Assembly: GCA_963798195.1 (NCBI GenBank)
Contig: CAWCSF010000005.1
Location: forward strand, 186,001-250,000
DNA length: 64,000 nucleotides
DNA from: CAVSRC01 sp963798195
GTDB taxonomy: Bacteria; Pseudomonadota; Alphaproteobacteria; Rhizobiales; Kaistiaceae
Direction: 5' to 3'
In this document: positions 46,042 to 55,505 of the stretch, piece by piece
Layout of the letters: every line of letters begins with the position of its first letter
How positions within the stretch are numbered: the stretch's first letter is position 1
Made by a program: the position numbers and the translations under genes
The notes under the pieces: generated by a model
Seen by the model: the letters and a program-made list of their open reading frames with translations, nothing else
Database searches by the model: none
What the model was told of the DNA's origin: nothing

Positions 46042-46124
46042 CCGCGCGGGGATATACGGGCCGGCGCGGTAAGGGTCAAACCCGCCGCTGGACACGGAAG
46101 CCGGGCGCGGCATAGACAGGCGCC

Positions 46125-46706
46125 ATGCTGCGCAGCCTCTACGACCGGACGATGGCGCTGGCCGGTGGGCGCCATGCCGAACCGGCGCTGGCCGGCGTTG
46201 CCTTCGCGGAAAGCTCGTTCTTTCCGCTCCCCCCCGACATCATGCTCATCCCCATGGTGCTCGCCAACCGGCCGCGCACCTGGCGCTATGTCGCGATCGC
46301 CACGGCAGCCTCCGTTATCGGTGGCCTTTTCGGCTACCTGATCGGCGCCTTCCTGTTCGAGCAGATCGCGCGGCCGCTTCTCGATTTCTACGGCTACGGC
46401 GCGAAGTTCGAGGAATTCGCCAAACTCTACAATGATTGGGGCGTGTGGATCGTCCTCTTCGCCGGCGTGACGCCATTTCCCTACAAAGTGATCACGATCG
46501 CCTCCGGCGCCACCGGCCTCAATATCGCGGTATTCATGGCCGCCAGCATCGTGGCGCGCGGCCTGCGTTTCCTGGTCGTTGCCGCCCTGCTCTACTGGGC
46601 CGGCCCACCGATCCGCGCATTCATCGAAAAACGCCTCGGCCTCGTTTTCACCGTCTTCATGGTCCTGCTGGTTGGCGGTTTTGTCGCCGTGCGCTATCTG
46701 GTCTGA
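46125..46706 (+). CDS. YqaA family membrane protein (SNARE-associated/VTT domain)
   Basis: 193 residues, inner-membrane protein of the DedA/VTT group. It has FAESSFFPLPPDIMLIPM near residue 30 (the E and prolines of the family core), the GGLFGYLIGAF glycine helix, and FAGVTPFPYKVITIASG near 115, the second half of the motif pair. Proposed roles of the family are lipid scrambling or undecaprenyl-phosphate handling. DsbB follows five bases later, so the two are co-transcribed. Confidence 0.9.
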   Translation: MLRSLYDRTMALAGGRHAEPALAGVAFAESSFFPLPPDIMLIPMVLANRPRTWRYVAIATAASVIGGLFGYLIGAFLFEQIARPLLDFYGYGAKFEEFAKLYNDWGVWIVLFAGVTPFPYKVITIASGATGLNIAVFMAASIVARGLRFLVVAALLYWAGPPIRAFIEKRLGLVFTVFMVLLVGGFVAVRYLV

Positions 46707-46711
46707 CCGTC

Positions 46712-47257
46712 ATGGACGCTACCGTTACCCACCGCCCCGTCAGGATGTCGCAGGCTACCCTTCCGGCGGCGCTCATCCTGGTTGTCGGGATCGCCACCAT
46801 TGCCGGCGCCTGGGGATTCCAGCTGATTGGCGGCTACGTCCCCTGCGCCCTCTGCCTGCAGGAGCGCATCCCTTATTATGTCGGCTTGCCGCTGGCCCTG
46901 GTCGCCTTGGTCGCGGCACGGATGGGCGGACCGGCGTGGCTGGTGCGCGGCGCTCTGATTCTGACCGCGGTGGCCTTCGCCTGGGGCGCGGCGCTCGGCG
47001 TCTATCACGCAGGAGCCGAATGGGCGTGGTGGGCCGGTCCGTCCGATTGCGGTGCCGGCGGCGGCGCGGCGACGGGCAGCACAGGCGACCTGCTCGACCA
47101 ACTCAACAACATCCGCATCGTGTCCTGCACAGACGCGAGCTTCCGCTTTCCCAACGCCGACTGGGGCCTCTCCTTCGCCGGCTGGAACGCGGTGATCTCC
47201 GCCGCGCTCGTCGCGGTCGCGCTGTTTGGCCTCGCCCGCGCTCGCACGCGGTCCTGA
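46712..47257 (+). CDS. dsbB: disulfide bond formation protein DsbB family
   Basis: 181 residues with four transmembrane helices. The first periplasmic cysteine pair is CALC in YVPCALCLQERIPYY; the second loop carries a cysteine in PSDCGAGGG and another in RIVSCTD, as needed for passing electrons from DsbA to quinone. The ATG at 46712 is close behind yqaA. The long Gly-rich second loop fits the alphaproteobacterial subgroup. Confidence 0.9.
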   Translation: MDATVTHRPVRMSQATLPAALILVVGIATIAGAWGFQLIGGYVPCALCLQERIPYYVGLPLALVALVAARMGGPAWLVRGALILTAVAFAWGAALGVYHAGAEWAWWAGPSDCGAGGGAATGSTGDLLDQLNNIRIVSCTDASFRFPNADWGLSFAGWNAVISAALVAVALFGLARARTRS

Positions 47258-47398
47258 AATCCGGCAAGCAATCTGCGCCTGACATCAGCGGTCGTGGCCG
47301 CGGCATCCTGCGGAGCGGGATGCCCGTCGGCCCGCGGGCGCCGCGTCCCACGCCACCGGCTGGAACGCCTCCGGACGGCGCCGCTCTCCGCCCGTCGC

Positions 47399-47980
47399 CT
47401 ATTTGTTGGAGAGTTTGTCGAGACGCTTCTGCATCTCGTCCAGTTGCTGGCGCAGCGTCTCGATGTCGCCGCTTTCCGATTCCGGCTTCGGCTTGTCGTC
47501 AGCATCGCGCGCGGCGTTGGCTGCGCCGACGCCGAAAGGCAGGAACATGCGCATCGCCTGCTCGAACATTTCGGTATTACGACGCACCTGATCGCCCATC
47601 GCGTCGAGCGCCGCAGTCGAACCAAATGCGCCGGCCAACTGGTTGCGCAGCTTTTCCTGGTCGCGAACCAGGGAATCGATCGAGAAATCGAGGTAGGTCG
47701 GCACCAGCTTCTGGATGGAATCGCCATAGAAGCGAATGAGTTGCCGCAGGAACGTGATCGGCAGCAGGTTCTGGCCCTTGTTCTCCTGCTCGAAGATAAT
47801 CTGGGTCAGAACCGAACGGGTGATGTCGTCGCCCGATTTTGCATCGACGACAACGAAATCCTCGTCGTTCTTCAGCATTGTGGCCAGATCCTCGAGCGTT
47901 ACGTAGGTCGAGGTCCCGGTATTGTAGAGACGCCGGTTTGCATACTTCTTGATGGTGGTCGGCGTCTTCTCCTTCGCCAT
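47399..47980 (-). CDS. phaR: polyhydroxyalkanoate synthesis repressor PhaR
   Basis: 193 residues from the ATG at 47978-47980; the open frame upstream is not conserved. The PHB/PHA accumulation regulator DNA-binding domain starts IKKYANRRLYNTGTSTYVTLEDL, followed by the accumulation domain with LLPITFLRQLIRFYG. A Lys/Glu-rich coiled-coil-like tail closes the protein (ETLRQQLDEMQKRLDKL). PhaR senses PHB and represses phasin and synthesis genes. Divergent from phaA-phaB with 282 bases between them, where it probably binds. Confidence 0.95.
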   Translation of the reverse strand: MAKEKTPTTIKKYANRRLYNTGTSTYVTLEDLATMLKNDEDFVVVDAKSGDDITRSVLTQIIFEQENKGQNLLPITFLRQLIRFYGDSIQKLVPTYLDFSIDSLVRDQEKLRNQLAGAFGSTAALDAMGDQVRRNTEMFEQAMRMFLPFGVGAANAARDADDKPKPESESGDIETLRQQLDEMQKRLDKLSNK

Positions 47981-48262
47981 ACGCTTACTCGAGACGCTTG
48001 GTCCCGCTCCCTGAACCGGCCGCCAAGGCGGCCCCCCACTCGCCAAGCCCGCTGACGATAAGGGCTTTTTGGCGCCACCGCCAACATATTGTGCAATGCC
48101 TCAATATTCGGTTGCGATGCAGCGCGGGTTTTGGCCGGCGGCGATTGACAGGCGCAAGACCAACGGTCTGTAGTCGCGATCAACGCAGACGGCGTGTCCA
48201 TACCGAATGCTGCCGTTTTCAGCATTCGGCCTGGCCCAGCGCCGATCATCAGGAGTTTTCCC

Positions 48263-49441
48263 ATGGCAGCTTTGGATATCGTGATCGCTGGCGCCGCGCG
48301 CACGGCGGTCGGTTCCTTCAACGGCGCATTCGCCAACGTACCCGCCCATGATCTTGGCAAGGCGGCGATCGCCGAGGCGTTGAAGCGCGCCGGGGTGGAG
48401 GGCAAGGAAGTGGACGAGGTCATCCTCGGCCAGATCCTGACAGCCGGTGAAGGCCAGAACCCAGCCCGTCAGGCGTCGATTGGCGCGGGCCTGCCCCATG
48501 AGACCACCGCCTGGGGCCTGAACCAGCTCTGCGGTTCGGGACTGCGCGCGGTTGCGCTCGGCATGCAGCAGATCGCCAGCGGCGACGCCGACATCATCGT
48601 CGCCGGCGGCCAGGAATCGATGTCCATGGCTCCGCACTGCGCACACCTGCGCGGCGGTGTGAAGATGGGCGACTTCCAGATGGTCGACACCATGATCAAG
48701 GACGGCCTGTGGGACGCCTTCAACGGCTACCACATGGGCAACACTGCCGAGAACGTGGCGCGCGAGTTCCAGATCACCCGCGATGTGCAGGACGCATTCG
48801 CCGTCGCCTCGCAGAACAAGGCCGAGGCAGCGCGGAGCGCCGGCCGCTTCAAGGATGAGATCGTGCCGGTGACGATCAAGGGCCGGAAGGGCGACACCAT
48901 CGTCGATCAGGACGAACACATCCGGCCGGGAACCACGATCGAAACCGTCGGCAAGCTGCGCTCGGCTTTCCAGAAGGACGGCACGGTCACCGCGGGCAAT
49001 GCGTCCGGCATCAACGACGGCGCCGCGGCGGTCGTACTGATGACGGCGGAAGCCGCGAAGAAGCGCGGTTTGACGCCGCTTGCCCGCATCGTTTCGTGGG
49101 CGACCGCCGGCGTCGATCCGGCGATCATGGGCACCGGACCGATCCCGGCCTCGCGCAAGGCGCTGAAAAAGGCCGGCTGGACGATCGACGATCTCGACCT
49201 GATCGAGGCGAACGAGGCTTTTGCCGCGCAGGCCTGCGCCGTCAACAAGGACATGGGCTGGGATCCGGCGAAGGTGAACGTCAACGGCGGCGCCATTGCC
49301 ATCGGCCATCCGGTCGGCGCGTCGGGCGCCCGCATCTTCGTGACCCTGCTCCACGAAATGCAGAAGCGCGACGCCAAGAAGGGATTGGCCACGCTGTGCA
49401 TTGGCGGCGGCATGGGCGTCGCCATGTGCGTGGAACGCTAG
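48263..49441 (+). CDS. phaA: acetyl-CoA acetyltransferase (beta-ketothiolase)
   Basis: 392 residues; condenses two acetyl-CoA for PHB synthesis. The acyl-accepting cysteine is in NQLCGSGLRAV (near 89), the base histidine in GHPVGASGARI (near 348), and the second active cysteine in CIGGGMGVA (near 378). The ATG at 48263 follows CAGGAG. With phaB 47 bases downstream it forms the PHB precursor operon, probably controlled by the divergent PhaR. Confidence 0.97.
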   Translation: MAALDIVIAGAARTAVGSFNGAFANVPAHDLGKAAIAEALKRAGVEGKEVDEVILGQILTAGEGQNPARQASIGAGLPHETTAWGLNQLCGSGLRAVALGMQQIASGDADIIVAGGQESMSMAPHCAHLRGGVKMGDFQMVDTMIKDGLWDAFNGYHMGNTAENVAREFQITRDVQDAFAVASQNKAEAARSAGRFKDEIVPVTIKGRKGDTIVDQDEHIRPGTTIETVGKLRSAFQKDGTVTAGNASGINDGAAAVVLMTAEAAKKRGLTPLARIVSWATAGVDPAIMGTGPIPASRKALKKAGWTIDDLDLIEANEAFAAQACAVNKDMGWDPAKVNVNGGAIAIGHPVGASGARIFVTLLHEMQKRDAKKGLATLCIGGGMGVAMCVER

Positions 49442-49488
49442 ACGGCAAAAATGCCGCTATCAGAAAAACATGAAGGGGAGGAACGCCT

Positions 49489-50217
49489 ATGGCGAAAGTC
49501 GCCATCGTCACGGGGGGAACGCGCGGCATCGGCGCGGCAATCGCCATAAAGCTGAAGGCGACCGGTCATTCGGTCGCCGTCACCTACCGTGGCAACGACG
49601 AGGCCGCGGCCAGGTTCAAGGCCGAGAACGACATTGCCATCTACAAGTGGGACGTCTCGGATCCGGACGCTTCGGCGGCCGGTGTCAAGCAGGTCGAGGC
49701 CGACCTAGGACCGGTCGAGGTACTGGTCAACAACGCCGGCATTACACGAGATTCCATGTTCCACCGCATGAATTGGGACCAGTGGTCGGCGGTAATCCAC
49801 ACCAATCTTAATTCGATGTTCTCGATGACCCGTCCGGTGATCGAGGGCATGCGCGAGCGCAATTCCGGACGCATCGTCAACATTTCGTCGATCAATGGCC
49901 AGAAGGGCCAGATGGGACAGGCCAACTACTCCGCCGCGAAAGCCGGGATCATCGGCTTCACCAAGGCGCTGGCCCAGGAGAACGCCCGCAAGGGCATCAC
50001 GGTCAACGCGATCTGTCCGGGCTATATCGACACCGACATGGTGGCCGGCGTGCCGGAGAAGGTCCTGGAAAGCATCATCGCGCAGATCCCGATCGGCCGG
50101 CTCGGCAAGGCATCCGAAATCGCCTCGCTGGTCGGCTACCTGGTGTCGGATGACGCCGCTTTCATCACCGGCGCGGTGATGACCGCAAACGGCGGCCAGT
50201 ATCTCGCAAACGGCTGA
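49489..50217 (+). CDS. phaB: acetoacetyl-CoA reductase
   Basis: 242-residue classical SDR that reduces acetoacetyl-CoA to (R)-3-hydroxybutyryl-CoA with NADPH. Motifs: TGGTRGIG cofactor loop, NNAG(ITRD), the serine of NISSINGQKGQ, and the catalytic YxxxK in NYSAAKAG. The PhaB-type specificity segment ITRDSMFHRMNWDQW is present. AAGGGGAGG precedes the ATG. It ends at a 7-base stem shared with the convergent NYN gene. Confidence 0.97.
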   Translation: MAKVAIVTGGTRGIGAAIAIKLKATGHSVAVTYRGNDEAAARFKAENDIAIYKWDVSDPDASAAGVKQVEADLGPVEVLVNNAGITRDSMFHRMNWDQWSAVIHTNLNSMFSMTRPVIEGMRERNSGRIVNISSINGQKGQMGQANYSAAKAGIIGFTKALAQENARKGITVNAICPGYIDTDMVAGVPEKVLESIIAQIPIGRLGKASEIASLVGYLVSDDAAFITGAVMTANGGQYLANG

Positions 50218-50236
50218 GCCGGCGCGGCATCAGCCG
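50211..50236. terminator. weak bidirectional hairpin between phaB and the NYN gene
   Basis: Arms CGGCTGA / TCAGCCG (7 bases, 12-base loop) overlap the stop codons of both convergent genes. No T-run follows on either side, so termination strength is doubtful. Confidence 0.3.
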
Positions 50237-51795
50237 CCCGGTTCTTCCTTGCGGTTACGGCTGTAGGACGCGACGATCCGCTGGATTTCGTCGCCAATAT
50301 CGCCGCCGCCATCTCTGTCGTCTTCGGCAGGCGGCTCGGGCACGGCTTTGCGCGGCGCTTCTTTGCGGCCTTGGTCTTCGTTCGGTCGGGCCGCACGCCG
50401 CGGCCGTTGCGGCGCCGTGTCGGGGGGCACAGCCTCGGCCACTTCCTCGCCACCGCGATCGTCGACCAGAACGTCCACCGCCTCGGCAATCGCGGCAAGA
50501 ATCGATGTCTCGAGCGGATTTTCGACCTTGGGCGGCGGAGGCGGCTCCACTGCGGGCGGCGGCGCGGGCTTGGGCGGGGGACGCAAAGGCCGCCTGTGCG
50601 CGGCCGCGGTGATACGCGCCGCGATCGACGCACGAAGTTCCGCAGCGCTCGGCGGCTTGACCTCCACCTTAGCCGGAACACCGCCCGGCTTCGGCGGCAA
50701 CGCGGTCGATTTCGGCCGTGTCGGCGGCTTCGGCGGTGGCGCCTTCTGCGCCGCGGGTTTCTCGGTCTTGCCGCTGGTTGGGCGGGTGACCGGCGCGGGT
50801 TTGATCGGCTCGGCCGGCGCCTGTGCTGGAGCGGTCGCCCGGGCAGCGCCAATCCACGCGTCGAGCAGGGCCTCGCGCTCTGCGTCCATCTCGATACCGG
50901 CGTTTCCGATCAGGTAGCGGGCCTGCTCGCGGAAAACCTCGGCGAGCCGTTCCGGCGCATCGCCGTTGGAAAACACGTGGCCCTTCAGAGCCAGGCCCTT
51001 CACGACAAAGGTTACCTGGCGGCTGTTCACCGGGCGGCCGGCCGCCGTCAGATTGTCGGCGACGTTCTTCGCCGTCTCCTGGAAATGGTAGCCGCGCGTC
51101 GCGACTTCTTCCGCCAAGCTGCGGAACAGTTCGGCGAAGGTCCGGGGCGAGAAGAGCGGAATGTTCGTCGCGCTGTGAATCTCGCGCGCGAAGCCCTCGA
51201 TCAGCGATTTGTCGACGGGACCGACAGGAGCGGCGGCGCTCTCGGGCATCGCCACCTCCGCGTCTTCCTCCTCGTCGAGCGACAGCGCCGGTTGATCAGA
51301 GAGGAAGCTCGCGAACTCTTCGGCGGTGAGCACGGCGCTGGCTGCCTCGCGGCTCGCCGCCGTCGTGTGGTCGTCCGCGTAGATGGCCACATGATGATCG
51401 CCGCTTCTTAGCCGAGAGACCAGCGGCATCAGGTCGGCCGTCGCGCTGAGAATAATGAATTCGCTTTCCGGATCGGCGACCGTCAGCGCATCCATGGCAT
51501 CGACAGCAAGGCGCAGATCGGCCGAGCCGTCCGTGCCGAGTTCGACGATCTCGAAGCCATTGTCGGTGAACGCGCCGCTGTGCTTCGCGCTGGCCGCGCC
51601 GGCGTAGCACCGCTTCAACTCGAGCCGACGCGGAGTATCGACCGGGCCGATCAGTTCGCCCGTCTCGAGCGCGGCCATCCATTCGCCGACCCGGGTCGAA
51701 AGCTGGCTGGCAGCGTGCTCGTAGCCGGCCGCCAGCAGGCTGCGGCGCAGGCTGTCGCAATCGACGAGCAATATACTGTTCACGGCCTCGGCCAT
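50230..51795 (-). CDS. NYN-domain (PIN-like RNase) protein with long Pro-rich linker
   Basis: 521 residues. The N-terminal NYN/LabA-like domain shows LVDCDSLRRSL (acidic residue D13), the second acidic cluster SADLRLAVDAMDAL and LSATADLMPLVSRLR, the NYN core. A middle helical part (about 190-310; QETAKNVADNLTAAGRPVNS) of unknown family precedes a low-complexity Pro/Ala/Lys linker (about 330-430) and an acidic tail. NYN proteins are predicted ribonucleases; target RNA unknown. The next gene to the right is divergent, and phaB is convergent. Confidence 0.75.
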   Translation of the reverse strand: MAEAVNSILLVDCDSLRRSLLAAGYEHAASQLSTRVGEWMAALETGELIGPVDTPRRLELKRCYAGAASAKHSGAFTDNGFEIVELGTDGSADLRLAVDAMDALTVADPESEFIILSATADLMPLVSRLRSGDHHVAIYADDHTTAASREAASAVLTAEEFASFLSDQPALSLDEEEDAEVAMPESAAAPVGPVDKSLIEGFAREIHSATNIPLFSPRTFAELFRSLAEEVATRGYHFQETAKNVADNLTAAGRPVNSRQVTFVVKGLALKGHVFSNGDAPERLAEVFREQARYLIGNAGIEMDAEREALLDAWIGAARATAPAQAPAEPIKPAPVTRPTSGKTEKPAAQKAPPPKPPTRPKSTALPPKPGGVPAKVEVKPPSAAELRASIAARITAAAHRRPLRPPPKPAPPPAVEPPPPPKVENPLETSILAAIAEAVDVLVDDRGGEEVAEAVPPDTAPQRPRRAARPNEDQGRKEAPRKAVPEPPAEDDRDGGGDIGDEIQRIVASYSRNRKEEPGG

Positions 51796-51917
51796 GATCC
51801 TCCCTCTGGCGGGCCCTTGGCTAACCTGTTCATCGTAGTTCCGTCCAGTCGAGATTAGCTTAAGCTGGTAAATCGTTTGTGGTGCAACAACTTTTCCGTG
51901 CGGCGGGGAACGAAAAG

Positions 51918-52643
51918 ATGCGTTTGAGCGACTTCACGACTTTGACGTTCGACTGTTACGGAACCTTGATAGACTGGGAGAGCGGCATGCTGACCGCGCT
52001 GCGGCCGCTCGCCGCAAAGGTCAACCGGCCGCTCGACGACGAAGCGATTCTTGCCGCCCACGGGCGTCACGAGTCCGACCAGCAGTTGCAGACCCCTACG
52101 CGCCTTTACCGGGATCTGCTGGCGATCGTTTACAAGCGGCTGAGCGAGGAATGGGGCGTGCCCGCGCCTTGGGACGAATGCGTGGCCTATGGCCGTTCGA
52201 TCAGGGACTGGCCGGCGTTTCCCGACACGGCCGACGCGCTCCGTTATTTGAAGAAACATTTCAGGCTGGTGATTCTGTCGAACGTGGACAACGAGAGCTT
52301 TGCCTATTCCAACGCGAAACTCGGCATAACGTTCGATGCGGTGATGACGGCGGAGGACATCGGAGCCTACAAGCCCGCCCTCGCCAACTTCGAATACATG
52401 CTGGAAAAGCTCGCCGGAATGGGCATCGCCAGGGGCGAAATTCTGCACACCGCCGAGAGCCTGTTCCACGACCATGGGCCGGCCAACACGATCGGCCTCG
52501 CCTCTTGCTGGATCCACCGTCGCCACGAAAAGAAAGGCTTCGGCGCGACCATGCAGCCCGTGGCGATGCCCCACCACGATTTCCGCTTCACCAGCATGGC
52601 GGAACTCGCCGAAGCCCACCGCAAGGAAAGTGCGGGCGGCTGA
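51918..52643 (+). CDS. haloacid dehalogenase type II-like hydrolase
   Basis: 241 residues. HAD motif I is TFDCYGTLIDWE with the nucleophile Asp, motif II the serine of LSNVDN, motif III the lysine of GAYKPAL; the cap pattern fits type II 2-haloacid dehalogenases. The ATG at 51918 has GGGGAA upstream; the GTG at 51879 adds 13 residues without support. Real haloacid activity is not proven, since many such proteins are general phosphatases. Ends three bases before the convergent cupin gene. Confidence 0.85.
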   Translation: MRLSDFTTLTFDCYGTLIDWESGMLTALRPLAAKVNRPLDDEAILAAHGRHESDQQLQTPTRLYRDLLAIVYKRLSEEWGVPAPWDECVAYGRSIRDWPAFPDTADALRYLKKHFRLVILSNVDNESFAYSNAKLGITFDAVMTAEDIGAYKPALANFEYMLEKLAGMGIARGEILHTAESLFHDHGPANTIGLASCWIHRRHEKKGFGATMQPVAMPHHDFRFTSMAELAEAHRKESAGG

Positions 52644-52646
52644 TCC

Positions 52647-53094
52647 TTAGCGCGCCGCGTCGGCGGGCTGAAAATCCGGCGGCGCCATCTCGAAGCCGGA
52701 GAACAGGAATCCCGGCGCGACCGTGCAGCCGACCAGCGACCAGTCGCCGAAGACTGACGGCGCTCTGCCACTGGCTGCGCGGCACGACGATCTGCGGGGC
52801 CTCGCCCCCGGCGAAGTCCGTGCCGAGCATCTGGTGACGCGTTACTTTGCCATCGGCCGAGATGCTGAGCCGCACGGGCGCGCCGGCATAATGGTGCCAG
52901 ACCTCGACCGCATCGACGCGGTGCCAATGGGACCGGTCGCCGGCCGCCAGCAGGTAGTAGATCGCCGACGAGTGTCCGCGCTCGTCGCCCGGCGCGTCGT
53001 CGCGGAACGTCTCGCGGTACCAGCCGCCTTCGGGATGGGGCGCCAGATCGAGCAGCCGAACGATCTCTGCCGCCGCGCCGCCCGCCGGCATCAT
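52647..53094 (-). pseudogene. DUF985-type cupin, frameshifted
   Basis: A cupin of the DUF985 group, 148 residues when corrected. It starts MMPAGGAAAEIVRLLDL and shows the motifs HPEGGWYRETF, SSAIYYLLAAGDRSHWHRVD and VWHHYAGAP. Near 52753 the minus-strand sequence has AGTCTTC where AGCTTC is expected (one extra T), so the natural continuation FGDWSLVGCTVAPGF is shifted; the shifted frame ends in noise. The true stop of the continuing frame is the TAA at 52647-52649. Overlaps gloB by four bases. Confidence 0.8.
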
Positions 53095-53861
53095 TTGAAG
53101 TTGTCCTTGCGCTTGCGGATTTCCGCGAAGACGTCGACGTCGGACGCACCATCCATGCCAAGCGCCTTGCGAATGCCGGCATCGCCGGCGCGGAAATAGG
53201 GGTTGGTCTTCTTCTCCAGCGCAATGGTCGTCGGCAGCGTCATCTTGCCGGCGGCGCGCAGGCCCTTCACCTCCTGGTAGCGGCGGGCGAGATCGGCGTT
53301 ATCCGGATCTACCGTTACGGCAAAGCGCGCGTTGGTCTCGGTATATTCGTGGCCGCAGTAGACGACGGTCGCATCCGGCAGCGCCCGGAGCTTCTCCAGC
53401 AATTCATGCATCATCGCCGGCGTCCCCTCGAACACGCGGCCGCAGCCCATGGCGAAAAGCGTGTCGGCCGTGAAGGCGACGTTCGCGGCCGGCAGGAACA
53501 GGGAGATATGACCCAGCGTGTGGCCGGGCGTGTCGATCACGCGGACCTCATAGGCGCCGAAGGTGAAGCTGTCGCCGCCCTTCACGCGCTTGTCGATGCC
53601 GGGAATCTTGTCGGCCTCTCCCGCCGGCCCGGTGATCGTGCAGCCGAATTCGGCCTTGAGGCCGGCATTGCCCTCGACGTGATCGCCGTGATGGTGGGTG
53701 GTGAAGATATGGTCGAGACGCCAGCCCTTCTCCTTGAGAATGGCGCGGATCGCCGCCTCCTCGGGTGCGTCGATGGATGCGGTCAGGCCGGAATCCGGGT
53801 CGTGGACCAGCACGCCGAAATTGTCGGAGCGACAGATGAATTGCTCGATGACGAGGGCCAT
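53091..53861 (-). CDS. gloB: hydroxyacylglutathione hydrolase (glyoxalase II)
   Basis: 256 residues of the metallo-beta-lactamase fold; hydrolyses S-lactoylglutathione, the second step of methylglyoxal removal. The dinuclear site is visible as THHHGDH, the H of TPGHTLGHIS, the Asp of FTADTLF and the His of YCGHEYT. The C-terminal helical glutathione-binding part has KTNPYFRA. Head-to-head with the methyltransferase gene (89 bases), an arrangement often seen in this order. Confidence 0.95.
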   Translation of the reverse strand: MALVIEQFICRSDNFGVLVHDPDSGLTASIDAPEEAAIRAILKEKGWRLDHIFTTHHHGDHVEGNAGLKAEFGCTITGPAGEADKIPGIDKRVKGGDSFTFGAYEVRVIDTPGHTLGHISLFLPAANVAFTADTLFAMGCGRVFEGTPAMMHELLEKLRALPDATVVYCGHEYTETNARFAVTVDPDNADLARRYQEVKGLRAAGKMTLPTTIALEKKTNPYFRAGDAGIRKALGMDGASDVDVFAEIRKRKDNFK

Positions 53862-53950
53862 GGTGCACCGTTTTGCTGCGGAATGAGCGGGACGGCCCTG
53901 CCTAGCATCGGTCGTCGCGTCCGGCTACCCGCCTCTGTTACCATGGGCGC

Positions 53951-54685
53951 ATGTATCTCGACGTGGTCGACCTCCGCGCCTTCTATGCCAGCCGTCTCGG
54001 CATGGTAGTGCGCCGCCTCATCGGCCGGCGCCTGTCGCGCCGGTGGCCGTCCGTGGCAGGAGAAAGCCTGCTCGGCGTCGGCTACGCCACGCCATATCTG
54101 GAAGGGCTCGCCGACGGCGCGGAACGGACTATCGCGCTCATGCCCGCGGCGCAGGGCGTGGTGACCTGGCCTCCGGAGGGGCCCAACCGCGCGGCCCTGG
54201 TCGAGGACGACGCACTGCCGCTATCCGATGCTTCCGTTGACCGGGCGCTCATCATCCACTGCCTCGAGATGGCGGCCAATCCGCGCGAGCACCTGCGCGA
54301 AATCTGGCGCGTGCTGGCGCCGGGCGGCCGGGTGATCCTGGTCGTGCCCAACCGCGCCGGCATCTGGGCGCGCACCGAGCGCACGCCCTTCGGATACGGC
54401 CGACCTTACGGTAGCGGCCAGCTGACCAACCTGCTGCGCGAGGCGCAGTTCTCCCCGCTTGGCTGGTCCGAGGCACTGGCGGCGCCACCTCTGCGCGGCC
54501 CGCTGATCGGCACAGGCGTCGCATGGGAACGCATCGGGCGCACGCTTTGGCCCGCCTTCGCCGGCGTCATCATCGTGGAGGCGACCAAGCAACTCTATCA
54601 GGCAATTCCCTCCGGCGAGCGCACGCGACGATTCAAGCCGGCATTCCGGCCGGCCCTCGTCCCGCCTGGGGCGGTGACAGACTGA
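53951..54685 (+). CDS. class I SAM-dependent methyltransferase
   Basis: 244 residues. The C-terminal half has the methyltransferase post-motif ALIIHCLEMAANPREHLREIWRVL followed by PGGRVILVVPN; motif I (GVGYATPYLE) lacks the usual GxGxG, so SAM binding is atypical. Found in this order beside gloB as a conserved neighbour. Substrate unknown. The next gene begins one base after its stop. Confidence 0.8.
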   Translation: MYLDVVDLRAFYASRLGMVVRRLIGRRLSRRWPSVAGESLLGVGYATPYLEGLADGAERTIALMPAAQGVVTWPPEGPNRAALVEDDALPLSDASVDRALIIHCLEMAANPREHLREIWRVLAPGGRVILVVPNRAGIWARTERTPFGYGRPYGSGQLTNLLREAQFSPLGWSEALAAPPLRGPLIGTGVAWERIGRTLWPAFAGVIIVEATKQLYQAIPSGERTRRFKPAFRPALVPPGAVTD

Positions 54686-54686
54686 C

Positions 54687-55505
54687 ATGACGATTTCAGA
54701 CAGCGACCTGACGGCCATTGCGGACACGATCCTTGCCGCCGGAGATGCGGCAGGCTCGATCTCGCCGATCACCGAGGCCCGCCCGGATTTCGACCTCCCG
54801 GCCGCACACCGGGTCAGCGCTGAGATCACCCGCCGGCGCGTCGCGCGCGGAGAGAGGCGGCGCGGATGGAAGATCGGCTTTACCAACCGTACGATCTGGG
54901 ACGAGTACGACGTCCATGCGCCGATCTGGGGACCGATCTACAATTCGACATTGGTACCCACCGCCCAAACCGGATCGGTAACCTGCGCCGTAGCGCCACT
55001 GGCGGAACCGCGCATCGAACCGGAGATCGCATTCCGCATCGCCACCCCGCCCGATCCCGCGATGGACGAGGGCGACCTGATCGATTGCCTCGATGGCGTC
55101 GGGCACAGCTTCGAGATCGTGCAGTCGGTGTTTCCCGGCTGGAAGTTCAAGGCCGCCGACACCATTGCCGCATTCGCGCTGCACGGCCGCCTGTTCGTAG
55201 GGCCCCTCATTCCAATCGAGGATCGGGCCGGGTGGCTTGAACGGTTGAGGTCCTTTGAGGTCATCCTTTCCCGCGACGGTGTAGCCATTGACCGCGGCCA
55301 AGGCGCCAACGTGCTGGGCAGTCCGGTTTCCGCCCTTCTCCACTTCGTCCGCGGCCTGGATCAGGTCTCCGGCGAGCGGCTGGACCGAGGCGACCTCGTC
55401 TCCACCGGAACGGTCACCCGGGCTTTCCCGGTCCACGCCGGGGAGCGCTGGTCGAGCGAAATCATCGGCCTGCCCTTGAAGGGGCTCGCCGTCACATTCA
55501 AGTAA
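54687..55505 (+). CDS. 2-keto-4-pentenoate hydratase/FAH-family protein
   Basis: 272 residues. The fumarylacetoacetase-like fold of MhpD/HpaH hydratases: GWKIGFTNRTIWDEYDV, EPEIAFRIATP, GVGHSFEIVQSVFPGWKFKAADTIA (the acidic and lysine residues of the metal site) and VSTGTVTRAFPVHAGERW. It would hydrate a dienoate or decarboxylate its product, but no aromatic-degradation genes surround it, so the pathway is unknown. Confidence 0.85.
   Translation: MTISDSDLTAIADTILAAGDAAGSISPITEARPDFDLPAAHRVSAEITRRRVARGERRRGWKIGFTNRTIWDEYDVHAPIWGPIYNSTLVPTAQTGSVTCAVAPLAEPRIEPEIAFRIATPPDPAMDEGDLIDCLDGVGHSFEIVQSVFPGWKFKAADTIAAFALHGRLFVGPLIPIEDRAGWLERLRSFEVILSRDGVAIDRGQGANVLGSPVSALLHFVRGLDQVSGERLDRGDLVSTGTVTRAFPVHAGERWSSEIIGLPLKGLAVTFK

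Noticed and set aside
45955..46124. Integration of a mobile element at tRNA-Leu
   Set aside because: No integrase, no direct repeat of the tRNA 3' end and no composition change next to it were seen.
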